Shown here: one piece after another, positions 58,501-64,000 of the stretch
How positions within the stretch are numbered: position 1 is the first letter of the stretch
How the letters are laid out: each line of letters starts with the position of its first letter
Source of the DNA: Sisyra terminalis
Lineage: Eukaryota > Arthropoda > Insecta > Neuroptera > Sisyridae
Direction of reading: 5' to 3'
Assembly: GCA_958496175.1 (NCBI GenBank)
Contig: OY292275.1
Location: forward strand, 60,651,701-60,715,700
DNA length: 64,000 nucleotides
Position numbers and translations under genes: made by a program
Notes under the pieces: generated by a model
Seen by the model: only the letters and a program-made list of their open reading frames with translations
Told to the model about the DNA's origin: nothing
The model's database searches: none

Positions 58501-61500
58501 AATCGAGCCAATGTCAACGAGGCTAAAATCACCCCGCATATGTCGAATTTTGTGCTCAAATTAATGACAACATTTGGAACGGGAATCGGTAAATTTAGTT
58601 GAAAAATATTCAAGTTTTAGTTCTAATTTTCTGATTAATTTCGTAGAGAATTTTGCGAGTTCAACTCGCGAAATCAACTCGTTGGCGTCTGAAAGTTTGG
58701 CACGTCGAATGAAAGCGGCCGAAGAAGATCCCGTTTTCCAAAAAATCAAGAAGCAATTCACTCAAGATTTCAACTCATCGTTGTTGGCCTCAATGAAATT
58801 GCATAGTCTAATCGAAAAATTGAAGAAATGGGTGAAGATTTTAGAGAATAAAACCAAATTTCTTCCGAAGTAAATAAGCTTAAATTTGATTGTAAATTGT
58901 TGAGATTTTATTTTATTTATTTTTTTTTAGATCGTTATTGATTGAGGAGAAATGCCGATTTTTGTCAAACTTCAGCTTGAAAACCACCGAAGTGGAACTT
59001 CCTGGTGAGTTTCTTCTGCCGAAACATCCGCATTATTTCGTTCGAATTGCCCGGTTTATGCCGAAAGCGGATATTGTACAAAAGCATAACACCGCTGCGC
59101 GGCGATTGTACATTCGTGGTCACAATGGAAAAATATATCCATACTTGGTGGTCATCGACGGTGGACGTCGCGAAGAACGTGTGTTACAATTGTTGCGTAT
59201 GCTTAACTTATATTTGGGAAAACAAAAGGAAACATCTCGAAGATTTTTACATTTTACGGTGCCACGAGTCGTAGCTGTTTCACCCCAAATTCGTCTTGTC
59301 GAAGACAATCCTGCGTCCATTTCACTTCTTGATATCTTCAAAAAAGGATGTGCCAAATTAAGTATGTTTTTGTCATATTTTTTATAGTATTTTTTTTATG
59401 TCTATTTTTTTTTAAAGATTTGGATCATTCTGCCCCAATTGCTTTATATTATGATCGTCTGGCCAGTGCTCAACAACGTGGAACTCAAGCAAGTCATTCA
59501 ATGCTTCGTGATATTTTAAAAACAGTTCAAAGTAAGAAAAAAAACACTTTAAAAGTTTCCTATTTTTACTTATCTAAATTATTTATTTTAGCCAACAATA
59601 TGGTACCGAAAACTATGCTTAAAAATTGGGCATTACAAACATTCTCGTCAGCGACAGATTATTGGACCTTCCGAAAAATGGTATGAAGAAAAAGATTTCA
59701 ATCAAATCCATTTATTTATTTTTTTTTCTTATAATATTTCAGTTTACTTTACAATTGGCGTTGGCATGTTTTGCGGAATATGTTTTACATTTGACACGTT
59801 TAAATCCTGATATGATGTATTTACATCAAGACAGTGGTTTAGTGAACATCTCCTATTTCAAATTTGATATTGATGACTCAACTGGCGAGCTAGATACCAA
59901 TCGACCGGTTCCATTTAGATTAACACCCAACATTATCGAATTCCTATCAAATATTGGTAAAATTTGAATCTTGTTTTCTTAAAAATCCAAAATTTAAAAC
60001 CGGTTTTCATTTTTCAGGAGTGAGTGGTCCATTGACGGCCAGCATGATTGCATCGGCACGATGCTTAACAACGCCCAATTTCAAAGTATTGAATGATTTT
60101 TTCATATTTTTTTTTCCAAATAATAAATGTTTAATTTTCGTTTAGGTTCAAGCAATATTACGAGCAATTCTTAAAGATGAAATTATCACGGGGCATAAAA
60201 AGAAATTAGAAGCAGCCGCGGCTGCTGCCATAGAGGCAAGCACGTTGGGAACAAGCAGTATTAGTGCAACATTACAGGAGAAAAATTTAAGCCAAGAAAT
60301 GGAAACGGAGCAATTAATCAATATGGTCAATAAAGCGGTCAATGTTATATTGGGCCGATTGACCGGACTTGCCAATTTCGATGTAAACGAATCAAAAGTA
60401 AGTTTAGAAGAAAAGAGATCTAGAAATGTAGCGGAATTGGAAAAAAATCAATTTAGAGAATTTGTCGCCATTTTTTTAGTTAGCTTTATGTAAAGGGAAT
60501 GGGGAAAATTTTATAAGTACCAGAGAATAAAAATGAGCTACGTAGAAATTCGTGTCTAATATTACTGATGAACAGCAAGAATTTATATTATGTAGCTTAT
60601 TTTTATTGTTGAAAGGTAGCAAGAAGGCCAAAAAATTGGTACAATAAATGTAAAGGTAAAATTAAGTAGTACTGAATTTGTGGGTCAAGGTCTTGACAAC
60701 ATAACAACAATGGGTTTTTATTAAACGAAACTAATTGGGAAATCGGTTTTTTAATTGTTAACACTAAGATTTTATGGTGATAGCATTGTTCTCGATGGTG
60801 AGGGGTTCGAGCAGCAATATGGGAATATCTTAGTATAATTATTACAGCATTGACCACAAAGTATAAAGCTTTTTTGGTAACAAATTCTTTTGGTGTTTTT
60901 TTTTTTTTTACTTTCGATAACTTTCCATCGCTACTTGAACGAACCTATCAAACGTAAACTTAGTGCTAGAATTGATCTAAAATTGAATCCGCACTCCATC
61001 GAAAAACGTGTCCATTTTTTGTGAAATTTATTATCGAAAATTTCATATTTTATATTGTTAGGGGATTCTCTTGCACCCCCATAAATGCCTTCCCGCACCC
61101 CCAGGTTAAGAAACATTGATATATATTTGACTGATTCAAAAAAAATGATGATTTTTTTTTCTTAATTATATCGAAAATATTGTTGGGAACGACAAAAAAA
61201 AATCCTGTGAAAGTTTAAGCTCTTTATATTAATATTAAGAGGTGCCGCATCGCAAATTTCGATTTTCCATTCAAATAACATGGGAACAATATTCTCTTGC
61301 ACTTTGGAATTTTATAGCTCACGTTGGTGACAATATTTCGGAATGACCAAGATATATTCTTGTAGAAAATTGAACGATCTACAAAAAAGGTCTTGTACAA
61401 GTTTTTGATATATTTATTCCTTCAAAAGTTATTCAAGGTCAAAGTTGAACTAAAGAGAAATTTTAATATTTTTTCAATTTTTTGACGCAACCATCAATTT

Positions 61501-63123
61501 TATGAGAAAATTTTATAGGACATTTTTTGTAGAGCACTTTTTTTTTTCTATAACTTATCTCTATAAAAGTTTTTGATATTTTTCATAGGTCCTAAGTTAT
61601 TTGCATTAAACTAAAAATTCTCTGAATTATTATATTTTTAACATTAAAATTATTTTCTTTATTTTAATTAAATAACTTAGGACCTGTGAAAAATATTAAA
61701 AACTTTTATAGAGATAAGTTATAGAAAAAAAAGTGCTCTACAAAAAATGTCCTATAAAATTTTCTCATAAAATTGATGATTGCGTCAAAAAATTGAAAAA
61801 TATTTAAATTTCTCTTTTGTTCAACTTTGACCTTGAATAACTTTTGAAGGAATAAATATATCAAAAACCTGTACAAGACCTTTTTTGTAGATCGTTCAAT
61901 TTTCTACAAGAATATACCTTGGTCATTCCGAAATATTGTCACTAACGTGAGCTATAAAATTCCAAAATCCAAGAGAATATTGTTCCCATGTTATTTCAAA
62001 GGAAAATCGAAATTTACGATGCGGCACCTCTTAATATTAATATTAAGAGCTTAAATGTGATATATATATATATCAATATTTATAATAATATATAATATAA
62101 TCAATTTATATCAATGTTTCTTAACCTGGGGGTGCGGAAAGGCATTTATGGGGATGCAACAGAAGCTCCTAACAATATAAATTATGAAATTTTTGATAAT
62201 AAATTTCGCAAAAAATGAACACATTTTTCGATGGAGTGCGAACTCAATTTTAGATTCAAAGGGGTACAACTCACTTAAAGTTTAAGAAACACTGGTTTAT
62301 ATGCTCTCTATATACATTTTCAAAGCAAGATTCATCTTTCTTCAAGCTTTGATATGGGGGGGAGGGAAATTAATCGAATTGTCCTTCCTTCTGAATAAAA
62401 ACAAAAGTTGTTAAAAATGTTTATTTAGAACTAATTATTTAAGCGTACATGAAAATTGACTTTTTTAAAACCTTTGTAAGTTATTTTCTTCTAATTTTAT
62501 GTAATATTTAACAAGTCTTTAGAGCAGTGGTTCTTAATCTAGATTCCATCAAACTTTCGGGTTAAATTAGGCTTGCTGGGTCTTAATGGTTTTATTTTGT
62601 GCACCAATGTATACATATTATATACCTTTGTTTTGGATTTGAAAAAAATATATTTTATTTTTCCATTTAAGAGTTCGGTGAATGCGCAAATGAAACCGAT
62701 GGAGGTCAGTACCTCCAACAAAGTTAAGAATTATTACTTTAGAGCCGGGAGCCAACCCAAATGATATGGCATGCCATTTTAGAAATGCATTATAATTCAG
62801 TGGGTCACTTGTAAAATTATATATTTGCAATTCTCCATATTAACTTTAACTGTAGACATTTCTAATAATATATCGTTTTCCGCCACTTTGGCTTTTATAA
62901 ATGATGAATTTCGTGGACCGGAAAAATAGTCAAGGTACGCCTCATAAGACCCACGGGTTGGCCATCCCTGCTTTACAGTATTAGTCCTAAGACCTTTGAT
63001 TTTGGACAGCAAAAATCCATTCTAATTTGTAATTATTGTTTTCAGGTCAATACATTGGTCGTGTGTGCCAGTAGTCAAGATAATCTGTGTCGCATGGATC
63101 CCGCTTGGCATCCATGGCTGTAA
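40450..63123 (+). CDS. Nipped-A: Nipped-A / TRRAP, PIKK-family pseudokinase scaffold of SAGA and Tip60 complexes
   Basis: Twenty coding exons: 40450-40854, 41266-41565, 42092-42286, 42351-42517, 42771-43006, 43120-43324, 43385-43561, 44446-46951, 49746-50042, 50102-50567, 52394-58356, 58414-58588, 58647-58869, 58931-59361, 59418-59531, 59592-59680, 59743-59956, 60018-60085, 60146-60397, 63046-63123. All introns are GT-AG and phases agree, giving 12,561 coding bases and 4,186 residues, against 3,859 for human TRRAP. Order: Q-rich N-terminus, HEAT-repeat solenoid, FAT region (second half of exon 11), PI3K-like domain (exons 12-19), FATC tail ending RMDPAWHPWL. Landmark strings shared with TRRAP include ETLRPLAYS-type, YNYFLLLRALFRSIGGGSHD and HNTAARRLYIRGHNGKIYP. 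The protein recruits transcription activators to histone acetyltransferase complexes in the nucleus. Excess length is partly due to the duplicated exon module at 46664-50466. Identity is certain; exact use of exons 9-10 needs transcripts. Confidence 0.95.
41656..41849. mobile_element. Small MITE in Nipped-A intron 2 (about 195 bp)
   Basis: Ends TGTTTTTCGTTATG and CATAACGAAAAACA are inverted; TATGACGTC and GACGTCATA also face each other inside. Flanks TTTATATG and TTTATATT resemble a worn duplication. Non-coding. Confidence 0.6.
43562..44445 (+). other. Nipped-A intron 7
   Basis: Starts GTAAAAG and ends TTTTTTAG. Holds a 455-bp MITE at 43873-44327; the remainder is unremarkable. Confidence 0.7.
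43873..44327. mobile_element. MITE with 6-bp target duplication (455 bp)
   Basis: Ends CTAACGTGGCCGTA and TATGGTCACGTTAG are inverted repeats (12 of 14 match), flanked on both sides by TCATAC (43867-43872 and 44328-44333). The phrase TCAAAGCGGGACA occurs twice inside, near each end. A frame of 92 codons inside is not conserved-looking. Family unassigned; a 6-bp duplication is unusual. Confidence 0.65.
44446..46951 (+). CDS. Nipped-A: Nipped-A exon 8: central HEAT solenoid and first copy of the repeated module
   Basis: 2,506 nt, residues about 562-1397. It starts with a low-complexity S/T/P/Q linker (44446-44700), corresponding in place to the proline-rich insert of TRRAP, then continues with NLVKTLVCGVKTVTWG, YNYFLLLRALFRSIGGG, CLTVPVRLSSLLPYLPMLMD and KALMFVMMDLTGEVSSGA, all very close to TRRAP. 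The last ~96 residues (from 46664) form the first copy of a module that is repeated in exons 9 and 10; it ends PHIEVLTEI directly at the donor GTAAGT. In TRRAP the corresponding PHKEVLQDM is followed at once by VPPKKH, which here appears only at the end of exon 10's module. Confidence 0.93.
47604..47677 (+). pseudogene. tRNA-like relic with pol III A and B boxes (tRNA-Arg-like or SINE head)
   Basis: TAGCACACTCG fits the A-box pattern TRGYNNANNNG and GGTTCGGTTCC is one base from the B-box GGTTCGANTCC, about 55 bases downstream, followed by a long T run that would act as a pol III terminator. TTCTAAT at the anticodon position resembles tRNA-Arg(TCT). The acceptor stem does not pair well, so this is a decayed tRNA copy or the head of a SINE, not a working tRNA. 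Confidence 0.35.
49680..49714 (+). mobile_element. Helitron-like 3' terminus immediately before exon 9
   Basis: ACGCAGACGAAGTTGCGGGG then ATCAGCTAG followed by T. This matches the form of the intact Helitron end at 11130-11155 (hairpin, then TCAGCTAG/T). The body and 5' end upstream are not certain. It stops about 31 bp before the acceptor of exon 9. Confidence 0.55.
49746..50042 (+). CDS. Nipped-A: Nipped-A exon 9: second copy of the duplicated HEAT-region module
   Basis: 297 nt, 99 residues, starts and ends in phase 0, so it can be included or skipped without changing the frame. It aligns along its whole length with the end of exon 8. IAAREKAMFDVTSEL matches LIAREKALYDITAEL, KEQAIYCMRILASC matches REQAMYCIRVLAGC, and PHIEVLKDI matches PHIEVLTEI. 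By eye, identity is about 45 percent with no stop codon, which indicates an old duplication kept under selection. TRRAP proteins normally have one copy. Confidence 0.85.
50102..50567 (+). CDS. Nipped-A: Nipped-A exon 10: third module copy plus return to the canonical TRRAP sequence
   Basis: 466 nt, residues about 1497-1651, phase 0 start, phase 1 end. It follows exon 9 after an intron of only 59 bp. Residues after the first ~25 form the third module copy (INVRDKALNDVTSEL, KEQALYCLRVFAEC, PHVEVLKDIVPP). The exon then continues QPANAQIGLMDGNTYC, which is the sequence that follows the single module in TRRAP. The first ~25 residues include VMASHVDILKATV, resembling the module end VMTPHIEVLKDIV, so a fourth, partial copy may precede it. 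Confidence 0.88.
50605..52088. mobile_element. hAT element relic with perfect 8-bp duplication (1,484 bp) in intron 10
   Basis: Ends CAGTGGCGTAGCTAGGT and AGCTACGCCACTG, flanked on both sides by the perfect 8-bp duplication ATTGGGAT (50597-50604 and 52089-52096). It carries the tail of a hAT transposase on the minus strand (50896-51130). It lies 37 bp after the exon 10 splice donor and makes up most of intron 10 (50568-52393). Confidence 0.88.
50896..51130 (-). pseudogene. hAT transposase C-terminal dimerisation domain remnant
   Basis: Minus-strand frame reading KIPIPVASAATERLFSKLK, then RNNMGQTRLRHLSLIAIE, and a stop after a lysine-rich tail. This is the conserved end of hAT transposases (hATC dimerisation region: P-V-x-S-A-x-x-E-R-x-F-S..L.R..M...RL..L..I.IE). 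The upstream catalytic part is not recognisable, so the gene is dead. Confidence 0.82.
52394..58356 (+). CDS. Nipped-A: Nipped-A exon 11: giant exon, second HEAT solenoid and FAT domain
   Basis: 5,963 nt, about 1,987 residues (about 1652-3639), one of the largest exons expected in such a gene. It begins with DLKLPPHRSFFDELLILLCK, corresponding to the TRRAP segment after LFTM, and continues through NLTLNVVTRLSYLTKLFP. The second half contains the FAT domain, with GHFLQAAAQLCHMDTPLAEQ-type helices, LYRGFLGICNSEERHPQVVE-like and LWGEYLE blocks. FAT domains wrap around the kinase fold of PIKK proteins. A leucine-rich frame runs through 64 bp of intron before the acceptor (CTTTTTTCAG at 52393), but homology shows the exon starts at 52394. 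Confidence 0.93.
58414..60397 (+). CDS. Nipped-A: Nipped-A exons 12-19: PI3K-like pseudokinase domain
   Basis: Eight exons separated by short introns of 56-64 bp. Conserved landmarks are WFRETWYEEVLRQI, LIEEKCRFLSNFS, HNTAARRLYIRGHNGKIYPY, RREERVLQLLRML, FTVPRVVAVSPQIRLVEDNP, YYDRLASAQQRGTQASH and DTNRPVPFRLTPNI. As in all TRRAP/Tra1 proteins, the kinase catalytic loop (GDRHxxN) and DFG are not present: the corresponding stretch reads DSGLVNISYFKFDIDD. The domain is therefore a scaffold without kinase activity. Exon 19 (60146-60397) adds an alanine-rich helix (AAAAAAIEAS) and ends before a 2.65-kb intron. Confidence 0.92.
60945..61119 (-). mobile_element. hAT-like MITE, inverted copy left of the beta foldback
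   Basis: Right end CCAGGTTAAGAAACATTG is the complement of the left end of the MITE at 62112-62294, and internal blocks (CCCCCATAAATGCCTTCC, GCACTCCATCGAAAAA) match it inverted. The far end is degraded. Confidence 0.7.
61127..62055. mobile_element. Foldback element, family beta, copy 2 (right end lost)
   Basis: Starts TTTGACTGATTCAAAAAAAA and follows 12981-13990 closely for almost its whole length, including GACAATATTTCGGAATGACC and CTTAATATTAATATTAAG. The right end stops at GAGCTTAAA and lacks the terminal ~75 bp. Arms fold about a centre near 61650. Confidence 0.82.
62112..62294 (+). mobile_element. hAT-like MITE right of the beta foldback (183 bp)
   Basis: Ends CAATGTTTCTTAACCTGG and GTTTAAGAAACACTG with flanking ATTTATAT (62104-62111) and GTTTATAT (62295-62302), 7 of 8 identical. 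Non-coding. Confidence 0.7.
62525..62970. mobile_element. hAT-like element (446 bp) in Nipped-A intron 19
   Basis: Begins CAGTGGTTCTTAATCTAG and ends GGGTTGGCCATCCCTG. Flanks CTTTAGAG (62517-62524) and CTTTACAG (62971-62978) are 7 of 8 identical, an 8-bp duplication. The two ends are each hAT-like (CAG start) but match each other poorly, so one may have been replaced. Confidence 0.55.
63046..63123 (+). CDS. Nipped-A: Nipped-A exon 20: FATC domain and stop
   Basis: 26 codons reading VNTLVVCASSQDNLCRMD then PAWHPWL and TAA. This is the FATC tail found at the extreme C-terminus of all PIKK proteins; the final tryptophan-containing motif is identical to TRRAP. It is separated from the pseudokinase exons by the transposon-filled intron 19. 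Confidence 0.95.
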   Translation, partial: VNTLVVCASSQDNLCRMDPAWHPWL

Positions 63124-63390
63124 TTTAATCAATGGATCTCTATTTTTTATTTTTTTAAATGTTGAACCAATCTTAGCTATTTAAGATAATATTTACAATA
63201 AGTACAAAGAAGAAGATAACTAGTTTTAAGAAACGCAACGATGGAAGAGGGATATTGCAGTTTTATTAAAGAAAATAAAGAGAAAAAAAATATCGAAGAA
63301 AATCCGAAGATTAACACATTTTTACTTGAAGAAAAAAATCCTATCGAATTCCTTCTAATGTTTGCAAGTTTTCCAGAGCAGTACAAAGTG
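63124..63390 (+). terminator. Nipped-A 3' UTR with candidate polyadenylation signal
   Basis: AATAAA at 63274-63279 (with ATTAAA just upstream) lies 150 bp after the stop codon. An open frame of 61 codons (63241-63426) overlaps this signal; I read it as UTR. Confidence 0.5.
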
Positions 63391-63673
63391 GTGAGTTTTT
63401 ATTTTCAAGTTTATCGTAAATTATGATTGTCACTGGTAAATCTGTCTCTTTTTTGTCCTTTTATCCGTATGGGTTTGATGGTATAATCTTCCATGATTTC
63501 CTATCATGTGGTTCCCGATGGAAACGAGTGGCCATGTAATAATGTAAAACATATTCGATTTTTCAATCATAAACTCACAAAAATAAGTAAATAAATATAT
63601 TTCAGTTAAAACTTATAACAGAAATTAAAATAATGTAAAAGATTTAAATTAAAAAAAAAAAACAGCTTTTCCA

Positions 63674-63776
63674 TCATTGCTTCATCATAAAATGATGCTT
63701 CATGTGATCCGAAAGCCTAAATCGAATAAATCCATTGTTTTGTTTAAATCTAGGCAAAATTTGCTCAAACTCACGC
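63674..63776 (-). CDS. Possible 3'-terminal exon of a convergent gene (partial)
   Basis: On the minus strand, an acceptor (TTCTTCTTAAAACAG, immediately upstream of 63776) leads into a frame of 33 codons with balanced composition, RREFEQILPRFKQNN-like after codon completion and ending HHFMMKQ then TGA (63674-63676). The rest of the gene would lie beyond the window. I do not recognise the protein. It stands out from the AT-driven junk frames because of its R/F/H-rich, non-repetitive content, but it is short and could be chance. Confidence 0.35.
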
Positions 63777-64000
63777 CTGTTTTAAGAAGAAAAAAAATCG
63801 AAATTAATTGAGTAAATAAGGGATGAAAAGAAAAGTATTTAAATAAATTTTTTGATTACATTTATTCATATATTAAACAATTTTTAAATTAATGTGATAA
63901 TATAGTTTTTTTTTATTTAAAAAAACGTTCACAGTGTATTTCATATGTTCTTCCTGTAATTGTAATCCCTGCACATAAAAAAGTCAACTTTTGTGAACGT

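Larger units (their letters stand above)
60398..63045 (+). other. Nipped-A intron 19 (2.65 kb), packed with transposons
   Basis: From GTAAGTTTAG to TGTTTTCAG. Contains an inverted pair of hAT MITEs (about 60945-61119 and 62112-62294) with a beta foldback between them (61127-62055), and another hAT-like element (62525-62970). No coding sequence. Confidence 0.8.

Noticed and set aside
63241..63426. Plus-strand frame of 61 codons after the Nipped-A stop, with a donor-like GTGAGT
   Set aside because: It overlaps the best polyadenylation signal of Nipped-A, is strongly K/E/F-biased by A-rich sequence, and has no recognisable family; I treat it as 3' UTR.

Overview
This window looks like a stretch of an AT-rich insect nuclear genome. 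The basis is a spliced eukaryotic gene that I recognise as Nipped-A, the arthropod TRRAP orthologue, with short GT-AG introns, Q-rich low-complexity coding sequence and dense small DNA transposons. I cannot name the species.

Layout. From 1 to about 33.8 kb I find no convincing host gene. This part is a mosaic of transposon relics: long inverted-repeat (foldback) elements, hAT-type MITEs with 8-bp target duplications, a TTAA-flanked element nested in an older palindrome, a very short Helitron derivative that still carries the end of its helicase, a TIR element with a zinc-binding transposase tail, and several segmental duplications. From 33.8 to 36.8 kb lies a two-coding-exon gene for a 308-residue protein with a WASP-like WH1/EVH1 region, a lysine/proline-rich linker and a CRIB-like motif, but no actin-binding VCA tail. 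Its intron holds a tandem array of about 400-bp units, each with a CACGTG E-box. From 36.8 to 40.4 kb is an intergenic spacer with a 150-bp tandem duplication. From 40450 to 63123 is Nipped-A: 20 coding exons reconstructed here with consistent phases throughout, 12,561 coding bases, 4,186 residues. The last ~0.9 kb may hold the 3' exon of a convergent minus-strand gene.

Nipped-A encodes the large HEAT/FAT/pseudokinase scaffold of SAGA and Tip60 (NuA4) histone acetyltransferase complexes. In this copy a ~100-residue HEAT-region module, single in human TRRAP, is present three times through tandem exon duplication (end of exon 8, all of exon 9, most of exon 10). Its introns contain a 1.5-kb hAT relic 37 bp after one donor site, a Helitron-like end about 30 bp before exon 9, and a foldback element between two inverted hAT MITEs in the last intron.

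The strongest candidate for something undescribed is a superfamily of long foldback elements (at least seven copies here). Members differ in sequence but share a terminal TAG-R-S-TG start, an 8-bp target duplication where both ends are intact, a CTTAATATTAATWTTAAG-type box near the ends and repeated CTACAAAAAAGGT modules in the arms. They have no coding capacity of their own. The second candidate is the exon triplication in Nipped-A.
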